Source: Ignavibacteriales bacterium
GTDB lineage: Bacteria > Bacteroidota > Ignavibacteria > Ignavibacteriales > Melioribacteraceae
Reading direction: 5' to 3'
Length of the DNA stretch: 64,000 bases
NCBI GenBank assembly: GCA_020061355.1
Contig: JAGUYK010000014.1
Coordinates: forward strand, 1 to 64,000
Shown here: in pieces, positions 50,182-58,300 of the stretch
Layout: the number at the start of each line of letters is the position of its first letter
Numbering within the stretch: position 1 is the stretch's first letter
Position numbers and translations under genes: made by a program
The notes under the pieces: model-generated
Seen by the model: the letters and a program-made list of their open reading frames with translations, nothing else
The model's database searches: none
Told to the model about the DNA's origin: nothing

Positions 50182-51219
50182 TCACTGCGCAACTTCAGAA
50201 AAATTTTCAGCAGTATTTTTCACAACTTTCATAAAACTAATTTTACCGGGACACGCTTCAGTGCAACGTCCGCATCCAGTGCAACCATATAAACCGAAGT
50301 TACTTTTCATATATAGATACTTACAGAGATAACGATTTCGGAACCGTTCAAACATTTTTGGCCGCGGCGTACCTCCACCGGCTACCCGCGCATAACCATT
50401 CCATTGACATGAGTCATAACTTCTTACTTTCATAAATTCTTGTGCTTCTGTTTCATCATTCAAGATAAGGCAATAACAGGTAGGACAAATATTGGTACAT
50501 GCACCGCATCCGACACATGAAGTTGATTCATCCTTCCATAATTCCAGATCACTCAATTTTAGATTTATAAAATCCCTCTTCGCACGTAATGATAAATTAC
50601 GTTCTTCGAGGGATGCGAATATTTTTTCACGCTTTTTTTGAATCTCAGAGGTGTCCACATCTTTGCAAGTCTCAAACCCTATATGGGAACTCATAGTAAC
50701 GAGAAATTTTTCACCTCCGGGACTTCCAGCTTGAAGAAAATAATTATCATAAATAGAGCTGATATTAATGTCAAAACCTTTACCGGGATAAGGTTTACCA
50801 TCCATTAGGTTGCATGAACAATTCTCTCCTATCTCACCACAGTCGCTGCTGATGATTAAAGTATTTTCCCTCCAATGTTTGTAGCCTGGGTCGATAAAAT
50901 TTTTATTTATCAAAGCAATGTCAGTTAGTTCAAGGGCTTTCAAATCGCATTGTTTAACACCAACAATAATTCTTTTAGTGTTTCTAGTTTTTTCTGAATT
51001 CATTGATTCACGAACCAAATAGAAGAGTATTTTAATTGGGTCGACTGTTCGAAAAGAATCAAGAACAATTTCGTTGTCTTCTGATATTCTGTGAAAATAA
51101 GTATGCCCGTTCGTGGAATATTTTGGTTTTGCGGGAACAATTACTTCAGAGAATCCATCAATCTTTTCTTTATCAACTTTTTTAAGAAAGGAAATAAAAT
51201 CATTAGCTTTTACTATCAT
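50182..51219 (-). CDS. sulfhydrogenase-type beta subunit, 4Fe-4S protein (HydB/AsrA-like)
   Basis: GGAG seven bases before the ATG at 51219 sets the start, giving 345 residues. Two C-terminal ferredoxin sites, CVGCGACTNICPTC and CTGCGRCTEACP, plus a Cys group in the middle (DCGEIGENCSC). It matches the beta subunit of archaeal sulfhydrogenases and AsrA. Being first in the hydrogenase operon with the gamma gene next (47 bases), the pair forms a NAD(P)-linked module, here joined to a group 4 hydrogenase rather than to the usual group 3b alpha/delta subunits. Confidence 0.88.
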   Translation of the reverse strand: MIVKANDFISFLKKVDKEKIDGFSEVIVPAKPKYSTNGHTYFHRISEDNEIVLDSFRTVDPIKILFYLVRESMNSEKTRNTKRIIVGVKQCDLKALELTDIALINKNFIDPGYKHWRENTLIISSDCGEIGENCSCNLMDGKPYPGKGFDINISSIYDNYFLQAGSPGGEKFLVTMSSHIGFETCKDVDTSEIQKKREKIFASLEERNLSLRAKRDFINLKLSDLELWKDESTSCVGCGACTNICPTCYCLILNDETEAQEFMKVRSYDSCQWNGYARVAGGGTPRPKMFERFRNRYLCKYLYMKSNFGLYGCTGCGRCTEACPGKISFMKVVKNTAENFSEVAQ

Positions 51220-51902
51220 TAAAGTTCTCCGATAATTTATAAATACTCGGATTAAATCATCATTCAATCAGAATAACAACTATATGAACAGTAAACGGCC
51301 AAGAATATTTTTGTGCAATTAGCGAAGAATGAGTAAAAATTTAATATTTATTTTTTTGCTACATTCTTATGAGAGGCCTGTTAATAATAGTATACCTAAA
51401 ATCTCTTCCATACAAGGCCTTGCGGAAAATGCAAGATTGTTGAACAATTCGAATGAGGTCTATAGTGAATTGAGATATAAGAGTTGATAGAATAAAGAGA
51501 AGGGGAACTAAGTATATTACATAACAGGTCGTTTCGAGGTGAAGAATTCTTTCAGGTAGTGCCATAAAATGAAAATCAGAATATGTAATAATTTATTATA
51601 ATTAAAACTATGTCCAATTTCGAAAGAATTTTGATCACAACAATAACAGCAATTGCAACTTAATTTATTCCGAGAATAATATCAACTTTTTTTATATGGA
51701 AGCGTACCCGATTGTGATGGCTCTTTTAAAATGTAAGTAATTAAAACTCCATAGAAATGTCATAGATAGATGTCGCTAGTTACATCATCATCAACCATCA
51801 AGTCTATAATTTTGAAATAATAACACCTTTTTGCACTTCGTGATAAGGAGTATTGATCATAGATTTTTATGACCAAAATATAACCAACAATCTGTCGTGT
51901 TT

Positions 51903-52103
51903 GAAAACCATGTGATTATTATTAATAAAAAGCATTTGCGATAACTTCTAAAAGAATATTTTCATTACTATTATAATCAACGAACACATCTCGGGTTGAA
52001 TAAAGACTCGCCTGAGTCTCGTCCGGTGCAGATAATTTGCAAAATAGAAAAATTGGGTGTAGCGAACGGACTTCATAATTACTATTACCGGCAAGCTGCT
52101 TAA
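51903..52103 (+). pseudogene. decayed integrase-core (rve) transposase, 3' end, second copy
   Basis: In one frame with a single internal TAA (51942) it reads ENHVIIINKKHLR, LLKEYFHYYYNQRTHLGL, NKDSPESRPV and NGLHNYYYRQAA before a natural TAA. Clearly homologous to the remnant at 30217-30442, in the same orientation but with independent decay. The 5' part is not recognisable. Confidence 0.8.
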
Positions 52104-52339
52104 ATTATCCTTTCAGATTTCCTTCCAACCAAGTCTTAACTGACGGATACATTTCTATATCAATTTTCTGTAAAATCACTTCTGTTATGTAAATTCTAGA
52201 ATAAAATTCTCTCTTTGCGACCTAAGTTTTTGGTTCACAACCATCAGTATCATTTCAAAATTCAGATTAATCACTTAATTTTCACTTCGGATTGAGTTTT
52301 GACTAATGACAGGTGTCATTCAGGAGAACAGAAGTTAAG

Positions 52340-52373
52340 AAAAAAGCCCAAAATCGTAAGATCTCAGGCTTTT
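52340..52373 (-). terminator. terminator-like hairpin next to tRNA-like repeat 1
   Basis: On the minus strand AAAAGCC pairs with GGCTTTT around an 18-base loop, followed by TT and C. It lies ten bases after the tRNA-Ser-3'-like repeat in that direction, as expected for a tRNA terminator. Confidence 0.4.
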
Positions 52374-52382
52374 ATTTTAAGG

Positions 52383-52399
52383 GCGGAGAGTCAGGGATT
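52383..52399 (+). repeat. tRNA-Ser 3'-end-like repeat (att-like), right copy 1
   Basis: GCGGAGAGTCAGGGATT; identical over 17 bases to copy 2 at 52546. The complement reads AATCCCTGACTCTCCGC, the usual 3' end of tRNA-Ser genes. Only the 3' end is present. Confidence 0.65.
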
Positions 52400-52475
52400 A
52401 ATTTTATTGATCCCTAGAGGGAGAGGTTAAAACAAATGATGCCCGTGCCGCTGCGCGGCACTCCTTTTATTCATA

Positions 52476-52500
52476 GCGATTGTAAACAAGTTTACATCGC
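52476..52500. repeat. inverted repeat hairpin in the 163-bp unit between tRNA-like repeats
   Basis: GCGATTGTAAAC and GTTTACATCGC pair (one bulge) around a 2-base loop. A second small GC hairpin (GTGCCGCTGCGCGGCAC) lies just before it at 52445-52461. Possibly ends of a mini-element. Confidence 0.4.
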
Positions 52501-52508
52501 CATAAAAC

Positions 52509-52532
52509 AAAAAACCCCGAATTACTTCGGGG
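52509..52532 (-). terminator. Rho-independent terminator beside tRNA-like repeat 2
   Basis: On the minus strand CCCCGAA-GTAA-TTCGGGG is followed by TTTTTTG. It is 13 bases after the tRNA-Ser-3'-like repeat and about 200 bases downstream of the uronate operon, so it can end transcription from that operon too. Confidence 0.75.
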
Positions 52533-52545
52533 CATTATTTGTTTT

Positions 52546-52563
52546 GCGGAGAGTCAGGGATTC
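52546..52563 (+). repeat. tRNA-Ser 3'-end-like repeat (att-like), right copy 2
   Basis: GCGGAGAGTCAGGGATTC. The sequence that follows (TATAAAATGCTTCG…GTTGTGACCAAAAAGTGACC…TTATTTACAGACG) aligns with that after the left copy at 30062, although about 22.5 kb away. GTGACCAAAAAGTGACC is a short direct repeat such as often precedes tyrosine integrase genes. Confidence 0.65.
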
Positions 52564-52730
52564 TGTGACACCTATAAAATGCTTCGAATTTAGCTTGTAA
52601 TCGCAGCTTTTCAAAATGTTGTGACCAAAAAGTGACCAAATTATTTACAGACGTATAAGATTAAACCGGTAAAACTATAATGGTTTCACATATTGTTTTA
52701 ACCAACAACAAGCTATTGATTACCCGGTGG

Positions 52731-55046
52731 TCAATACAAAAGAAATTTTAAAACATCCAGAGATTTTAAATGTATATTATCCCCGCATACTAATTCAGTC
52801 TGATTTAAAATGACACCTTTATAGTTATTCAAATTCAATGCGGTATCAAATCCACTCATTAATTTTATTATTAGTTCATTTTCACAAACCTGTATATAAA
52901 CATTAATCCGCTCATAGAATTCTAAAATAAAGTTACCTACATTTATTTTATTTGTACTTATAAGAATGAATATTTCATCCCTTTTTAGGTAATAATTTGC
53001 ATTTGTTTTTAAATTATACTTTCCTTCAATTTGAGTCGTTCTATTTCTGTTCTTAATAATTTTCCAATTCAATATTGATAAATCGTTTGTCTCTGAATCA
53101 ATAATCCTTGTTTCAAAATTCTTAAACGGATAAAGCAGAGTTTCGAAGATGTAATTATTTTTTTCATCGGTGATAAATGCACTTGAACCCTTGCCTCTGA
53201 ATGAGTTTTTCAAGATCCTATCAGGATTTTGACTTAACTGAACAATATCAAGACCGGCTCCATTTTGAAATGTTGATCTAATATGTTTATTACCTTTTTC
53301 AGAATCGTAGTGACCCTGCCAGATCTGATAATAATTGTGATTACTGGAGCTGAGGAACTTATCGCGCACAACCCAAAATCCGTCCTTAATAAAAAACACC
53401 TCTCTTGAATATTCTACGCCAAGAGAATCATAACCGTTATGGGCTCCGCAATAGTAATCCAGATTATCATCCGAAAACCAGGCTAACGTTTTCGGTAGAG
53501 GAATAAAATTCCATTTACCGAAACCGGATTCTCCTTGATTCTTTTTCCATCCTCTTGCCTGGGGAATTGAATCAACTATTGCGACATTTTTAACAAAAGA
53601 GTTTTTAAAAAATTCGTAATCAGTTAAATTATATCTCACCTGATAGTTTGGAAGGATCTGATTGCCATAAGCATATGCAGTTATTCCGAGCATATCGCCA
53701 TGTTGATGATCCGGTTTCTGTTTCGATAGCCCTGCCGTTATAATCAAATGCCGGTCGTTCTCTTCCCATCCGTCGCGCATAACATAATATCCAGTTTCCT
53801 CGAGCGATTCGGATCGATAACTGGGTTTTCGTCCTTTGTCATTCAAAAATTCCGACTGAGGTTGAGTAAGAAACCAGGAGAGTTCCGCACCCGTGCTCTC
53901 GGAAGCGAAGTAGCGGTAAACAGGATCGGCAAAAAGGACTGCTCCTATTGTCATCGCATTTCTGATCTCGTTATACTCACCCCATGGTAGATCAGTATCG
54001 TCCTGAAGCACCGGCAGCTTTTTTCCCGGCTGAGCCATTTTAACCAAGGCATCGAACATTGAACGGAAACGTGTCTTGAATTCCTCTGGCAAATCGACTT
54101 TGTTGATCAGTCCAAGCTGATAGACATAAAAGTAGTTGTCGATATCACCCATATGATAGTGAACCGATCTCTCGAATTGAAAACCATCGTCGTTTACTTC
54201 TCTTTGAAGGTGCAGAACCAACCCGTCCAGAGCCATTTTTTGCCAATCGCTGCTTGGTATAAATTCAGGGAATAGGATTGAAATGAGAAAGAGCGCCGTC
54301 AATCCTTTCGTATGATGATTACCATAGTTGAATTTCTTGGCGCGCTTCGCAATTTGAGCTCCGGTATGAAGAAACGTCCGGATCAATTCGATCTGATCAT
54401 TCTGTGAATACTCTTCGCTTGCAAGATAAATGGAATGAACAAAGAGCCAGTTCTGAATTCTGTATCCCGCATGGAATACTTCGTAAATCGCATTTCCCTT
54501 GTCATCATATTTTTTCCCTTTGAAGGCTTCGTTAAGCGACCGGGCTTGTTCTACAAAATATTTTATTCGATCTGATTTTTCATCCTCATAATAAAATGAA
54601 AAAGCAGCGTTAATTGATTTGTGTTGTCGGGCAAGATGTCTCAATTCATATGCAGTTACATTTTCACCCTTTAGATTTTTAGAAGGTAATTCCCATTCTG
54701 CTGTGGCAGGAAAGAGAGAACTATGTTCGTCAGCTCTTCTTATATGAGAAGATTTTTCATTTGGATATTTTTTCGAATATACTGAAAAACGTTCTCTGAA
54801 ATTTTCCCAACTGAAATAATATCTCTCGGAGAATTTCTCTTTGAAATAATCCGTTAATAACCTGATCCCCTTTTCCGTATTCCCTCTATCCCGTTCAATG
54901 TAGACCTGATCTAATTCAGGAAGACCGGGCTTAAGCGAATAAAGTAGATCTTCATCAGAAGGAATTTTATCCGGGATTATTTTATTCACCTGCGAAAATG
55001 AATAAGAGCTTAAGATAAGAACTGAAATGAATAGTAATTTTTTCAT
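52731..55046 (-). CDS. secreted heparinase II/III-family polysaccharide lyase
   Basis: 771 residues with a signal peptide (ending SYSFSQ). N-terminal (alpha/alpha) toroid with KFNYGNHHTKGLTALF and GFQFERSVHYHMGD, then a C-terminal beta-sandwich domain with KPDHQHGDMLGITAYAYG. These are the conserved Asn/His/Tyr motifs of the PL12/PL15/PL17/PL21-like heparinase superfamily. It cleaves uronic-acid-containing polysaccharides by beta-elimination. Exact PL family not assigned. Last gene of the uronate operon, 29 bases after the esterase gene. Confidence 0.85.
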   Translation of the reverse strand: MKKLLFISVLILSSYSFSQVNKIIPDKIPSDEDLLYSLKPGLPELDQVYIERDRGNTEKGIRLLTDYFKEKFSERYYFSWENFRERFSVYSKKYPNEKSSHIRRADEHSSLFPATAEWELPSKNLKGENVTAYELRHLARQHKSINAAFSFYYEDEKSDRIKYFVEQARSLNEAFKGKKYDDKGNAIYEVFHAGYRIQNWLFVHSIYLASEEYSQNDQIELIRTFLHTGAQIAKRAKKFNYGNHHTKGLTALFLISILFPEFIPSSDWQKMALDGLVLHLQREVNDDGFQFERSVHYHMGDIDNYFYVYQLGLINKVDLPEEFKTRFRSMFDALVKMAQPGKKLPVLQDDTDLPWGEYNEIRNAMTIGAVLFADPVYRYFASESTGAELSWFLTQPQSEFLNDKGRKPSYRSESLEETGYYVMRDGWEENDRHLIITAGLSKQKPDHQHGDMLGITAYAYGNQILPNYQVRYNLTDYEFFKNSFVKNVAIVDSIPQARGWKKNQGESGFGKWNFIPLPKTLAWFSDDNLDYYCGAHNGYDSLGVEYSREVFFIKDGFWVVRDKFLSSSNHNYYQIWQGHYDSEKGNKHIRSTFQNGAGLDIVQLSQNPDRILKNSFRGKGSSAFITDEKNNYIFETLLYPFKNFETRIIDSETNDLSILNWKIIKNRNRTTQIEGKYNLKTNANYYLKRDEIFILISTNKINVGNFILEFYERINVYIQVCENELIIKLMSGFDTALNLNNYKGVILNQTELVCGDNIHLKSLDVLKFLLY

Positions 55047-55075
55047 TTAAGACTTTCCCTGCAAAGAATTGGAAA

Positions 55076-56617
55076 TCACTTTAACCAAACATCTGTTCTG
55101 AACGGTGAAGCAGGAAGTCCGGCTTTATTATAAAGATTACAATTCGGATTATCACCCCATGCATACCTTACAGCAGCCGGTTTATCGACAAGATCTGACC
55201 ATATTACAACTTTATTATTTTCAATTACTGCTTCGGCATCAACAAATTCCTGGTCTTTGTAAGCAATGCGGAAGCCCTTTAACTTACCATCACCCTTTGC
55301 AGTTAATCCTTCGCTGAAATCGAATTCCAGAATAATTTTATTATCATCGATACGATATGATTTATAGATCGGTCCGGAGAAAACCAGATTTTTCTTACCA
55401 TAAATATTTGCGAGTGCGATCAGTGCAAGTCTGTAACCGACATCGGTTTTGTTCTTCGGATGGAGATCCATCGGATCGCCGACATCGATAGTTACAGCCA
55501 TTCCTGTATTAGGAACCGAAAGAGTATTAAGCTGTGCTTCTCTTAATTCAGGCCAGCCGCTGCCGAATGGCTCCGGCTCCCTTGCAAAATTCGGAAGCTG
55601 AACAAAATAGAACGGGAATTCTCCTATATCCCAGAGATTCCTCCAGTTTTTAATGAGCGCGGGAAATAGTTTTTTATATTCACCGGGTCTTCCGACATTT
55701 GATTCCCCCTGGTACCAGATCACTCCCCTGATACCATATGGGACCAGAGGATAGATCATTCCGTTATAGAGTCCATAAGGCGTATTCCTGCCGCCGGGAG
55801 CCGTGGGAAGTCCGGGTTTTCTCGGAGGAGCAAATCCGAGCGATACCGACTTTGAAGAATCCTCTTTCCACTTCAGCAGCAGTTTTTCTTTATTCAGATT
55901 ATAATCGTTTAAAACCCCCGGATACTCTTCAACAACTCTATTCCATCTTTCAAACACTTTATTAAATTCAGTATCGGACTCAAGAATTTCTTTCGAAATC
56001 CATGCTTCAATTGGAGTTCCACCCCAGGATGAATGAATCAAACCTACAGGAACATTTATTTCTTTTATCAGATTTTTTGCAAAATGGTAAGCAACTGCCG
56101 AGAAATTTTTTACATTTTCCGGTGAGCAGATCTCCCAGCGACCTTCACAGTTCTCTACGGGAACCGGAGAGGATTTATGAGCTACTGTAAATAGTTTTAT
56201 ACGGGAGTCGGTTGCTTTTTCAATCTCGTCATCTCCGTTCAATGATTTTCTTAACTGGAATTCCATGTTGCTTTGACCGGAGCAGAGCCAGACTTCGCCA
56301 ATCGAAACATTTCGGAATACTAACGTATCCTTACCCGCTGAAACAGTTAATACATTATTTTCACCAGCTTCCATTTTATCAAGAATTATTTTCCACTTAC
56401 CTGATGAATCTGTTAAAGCCGATTTAACCATTGAATTAATTTTCACTTCAACCCCGGTTCCCGGAACTGCATTCCCCCAGACAGGTAGATTCATATTTCT
56501 CTGCAGAATCATATTGTCTGAAAAAAGAGAAGGGAGCTTCAAAGCAGACTGGGCCTCAGTATCGAACTGTAAAATGAATAGAATTACCAGAACAGATGAA
56601 AATAAAAACCGCTTCAT
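55076..56617 (-). CDS. secreted sialate O-acetylesterase-type carbohydrate esterase
   Basis: 513 residues with a signal peptide (to about residue 22). Starts with LPSLFSDNMILQRNMNLPVW, the SIAE family N-terminus; SGN-H hydrolase motifs GQSNMEF (nucleophile Ser) and GIRGVIWYQGESN follow, and DLHPKNKTDVG supplies the Asp-His pair. Removes O-acetyl groups from glycans, here probably an acetylated uronate polymer such as bacterial alginate. In the uronate operon. Confidence 0.9.
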   Translation of the reverse strand: MKRFLFSSVLVILFILQFDTEAQSALKLPSLFSDNMILQRNMNLPVWGNAVPGTGVEVKINSMVKSALTDSSGKWKIILDKMEAGENNVLTVSAGKDTLVFRNVSIGEVWLCSGQSNMEFQLRKSLNGDDEIEKATDSRIKLFTVAHKSSPVPVENCEGRWEICSPENVKNFSAVAYHFAKNLIKEINVPVGLIHSSWGGTPIEAWISKEILESDTEFNKVFERWNRVVEEYPGVLNDYNLNKEKLLLKWKEDSSKSVSLGFAPPRKPGLPTAPGGRNTPYGLYNGMIYPLVPYGIRGVIWYQGESNVGRPGEYKKLFPALIKNWRNLWDIGEFPFYFVQLPNFAREPEPFGSGWPELREAQLNTLSVPNTGMAVTIDVGDPMDLHPKNKTDVGYRLALIALANIYGKKNLVFSGPIYKSYRIDDNKIILEFDFSEGLTAKGDGKLKGFRIAYKDQEFVDAEAVIENNKVVIWSDLVDKPAAVRYAWGDNPNCNLYNKAGLPASPFRTDVWLK

Positions 56618-56631
56618 AGATATCCTCTTAA

Positions 56632-57900
56632 TTAACTCTTTTCAACAGGAGAAATATTTTTAGCTAAAGTATAAATTGCCAGCACACCAAGCGGTACGAA
56701 GACCGCGATCATAACAAATATCGGTATGTAGGAGATCTTAGATACAACGGGCACGAGAAAATTCATTATGATAACAGCAAAGACTCCCACCATTCCTCCC
56801 AAACCGGCAAGCGATCCCACTGATTTACCGCTGAAAAGATCGCTCGGGATTGTCTGAATATTACCGATTGCAAATTGGAATCCGAACAGTACGAATGCAA
56901 CAATGATAACAAACTTAAGAGGTGTATCGGCAAAGAATATTGTTGCCAGCAATCCGGTAAACATCATAGCGGCACCGATTACAATAGCAGTTTTCCTGGC
57001 TCTGTTAATTGTAAATCCTTTTACAATCAATTTACCTGCATAATAACCACCTGATAAACTTCCGATGGCAGCGCCAACATACGGAACCCATGCAAAAAAT
57101 CCGATCTCCTTAACATTGAAACCGTATACATCAGCAAGATAGAGAGGCATCCATCCTACGAAGAGCCACCAGATCGGTTCAAGAAAAAATCTGGACACCA
57201 GGACAGCCCACGATTCCCTGAACGATAAGATCTGTTTAAGAGTAAGTCCTTTTCTGCCCGGATCTTTTTTATCGAGTGCGTGCTGGCCTTCGAGAATAAA
57301 CTCTTTTTCCTTTTCTGTAATCCAGGGATGCTGCGAAGGAAGTTTTTTATTGATTATCAGCCATGGAATGATCCATAATATTCCGAATGACCCGACAATC
57401 ATAAATGTTGTCTGCCAGCCGAATGCAGCCCATAAAGTTGCGATTAGTGGAGGTGCTATTACGGATCCTATCGATGCGCCGGAATTGAAGATCCCCTGGG
57501 CAACAGCACGTTCCTTAATCGGAAACCATTCTGCATTGCTCTTAACCGCGCCGGGCCAGTTACCGGCTTCACCGAGTCCGAGTGTTATTCTCAAAAACCC
57601 GAATGAGAAAATACTCCGTGCGAATGAATGTAAAAATGAGGAAATACCCCAGAGTGTTATGGTCATAACATAACCGATCCGGGTTCCAACTTTATCGAAA
57701 ATCTTTCCGGATAGGAGCTGACCGATTGCATAAGCAACCATAAAGAGGTTGAGTATAATCGCATAATCACCTTTGTCCATTCCCAGGTCTTCGGAAATAC
57801 TCGGCCACATGAGACTAAGAGAACTTCGATCTATATAATTGATTATAGTAGCAAGTGCGATTAAACCGATAATCCACCAGCGGAGACCTTTAATTTTCAT
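56632..57900 (-). CDS. MFS transporter, hexuronate/sugar acid (ACS/ExuT family)
   Basis: 422 residues, 12 transmembrane helices. N-terminal RWWIIGLIALATIINYIDRS is typical of the anion:cation symporter family (ExuT, GudP, KdgT-like), and LGLGEAGNWPGAVKSNAEWF and NSGASIGSVIAPP are conserved. Proton symport of uronates into the cytoplasm. 31 bases before the cupin gene upstream. Confidence 0.9.
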   Translation of the reverse strand: MKIKGLRWWIIGLIALATIINYIDRSSLSLMWPSISEDLGMDKGDYAIILNLFMVAYAIGQLLSGKIFDKVGTRIGYVMTITLWGISSFLHSFARSIFSFGFLRITLGLGEAGNWPGAVKSNAEWFPIKERAVAQGIFNSGASIGSVIAPPLIATLWAAFGWQTTFMIVGSFGILWIIPWLIINKKLPSQHPWITEKEKEFILEGQHALDKKDPGRKGLTLKQILSFRESWAVLVSRFFLEPIWWLFVGWMPLYLADVYGFNVKEIGFFAWVPYVGAAIGSLSGGYYAGKLIVKGFTINRARKTAIVIGAAMMFTGLLATIFFADTPLKFVIIVAFVLFGFQFAIGNIQTIPSDLFSGKSVGSLAGLGGMVGVFAVIIMNFLVPVVSKISYIPIFVMIAVFVPLGVLAIYTLAKNISPVEKS

Positions 57901-57925
57901 TTTGATTTCCCGATTAGTTAAATAA

Positions 57926-58288
57926 TTATTTTGTATAGCCGGAAATTCCCGCCATAAAATCCTCTCTTATAGGGCTGAATACATCTATCAGCATTCCTTC
58001 TTCAAGACAAAGCGCTCCGTGTTCAATTTCAGGAGGAATATAAAATCCATCTCCGCCGGAAAGTATTTTCGTCTCATTACCGATTGTCACTTCAAATTTT
58101 CCGTTAACTACATAAGTAGTCTGACTGTGTCTGTGTTTATGACGCGCCCCAATTCCACCTTTATCGAAATGGACCTGGACCATCATTATTTCATCATTAT
58201 AACCCATAAATTTTCTTTTCATACCGGGTGCTACTTGTTCCCATTCCATCCCGGCAGTTTCTATAAAAAGATTGCTTTCGAATTTCAT
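57926..58288 (-). CDS. kdgF: KdgF-like cupin, unsaturated uronate ring-opening protein
   Basis: 120 residues, one cupin barrel. Metal-binding HKHRHSQ (His50, His52, Gln56 region) and His90 (PPEIEHGAL). KdgF speeds the conversion of 4,5-unsaturated uronates from alginate or pectin lyases into the linear 5-keto form (DEH or DKI). The position between two lyase genes and a uronate transporter supports that role. Confidence 0.82.
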   Translation of the reverse strand: MKFESNLFIETAGMEWEQVAPGMKRKFMGYNDEIMMVQVHFDKGGIGARHKHRHSQTTYVVNGKFEVTIGNETKILSGGDGFYIPPEIEHGALCLEEGMLIDVFSPIREDFMAGISGYTK

Positions 58289-58300
58289 ATTTACCTCGTT

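Larger units (their letters stand above)
51220..52730. other. gene-free junction with mobile-element debris, right flank of the hydrogenase locus
   Basis: About 1.5 kb without an intact gene. It should contain the hydrogenase operon promoter near 51.25-51.35 kb, a decayed integrase-core transposase end (51903-52103), two tRNA-Ser-3'-like repeats (52383-52399, 52546-52563), two minus-strand terminator-like hairpins and two further hairpins. The frame at 51359-51565 has no support as a gene. Confidence 0.6.

Noticed and set aside
51359-51565. 68-codon minus-strand frame upstream of the hydrogenase operon
   Set aside because: No ribosome site and no family resemblance; probably chance in AT-rich promoter DNA.
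52383-52563. Complete tRNA-Ser gene
   Set aside because: Only the last ~17-18 bases match; the T-loop, anticodon arm and D arm cannot be found next to either copy.
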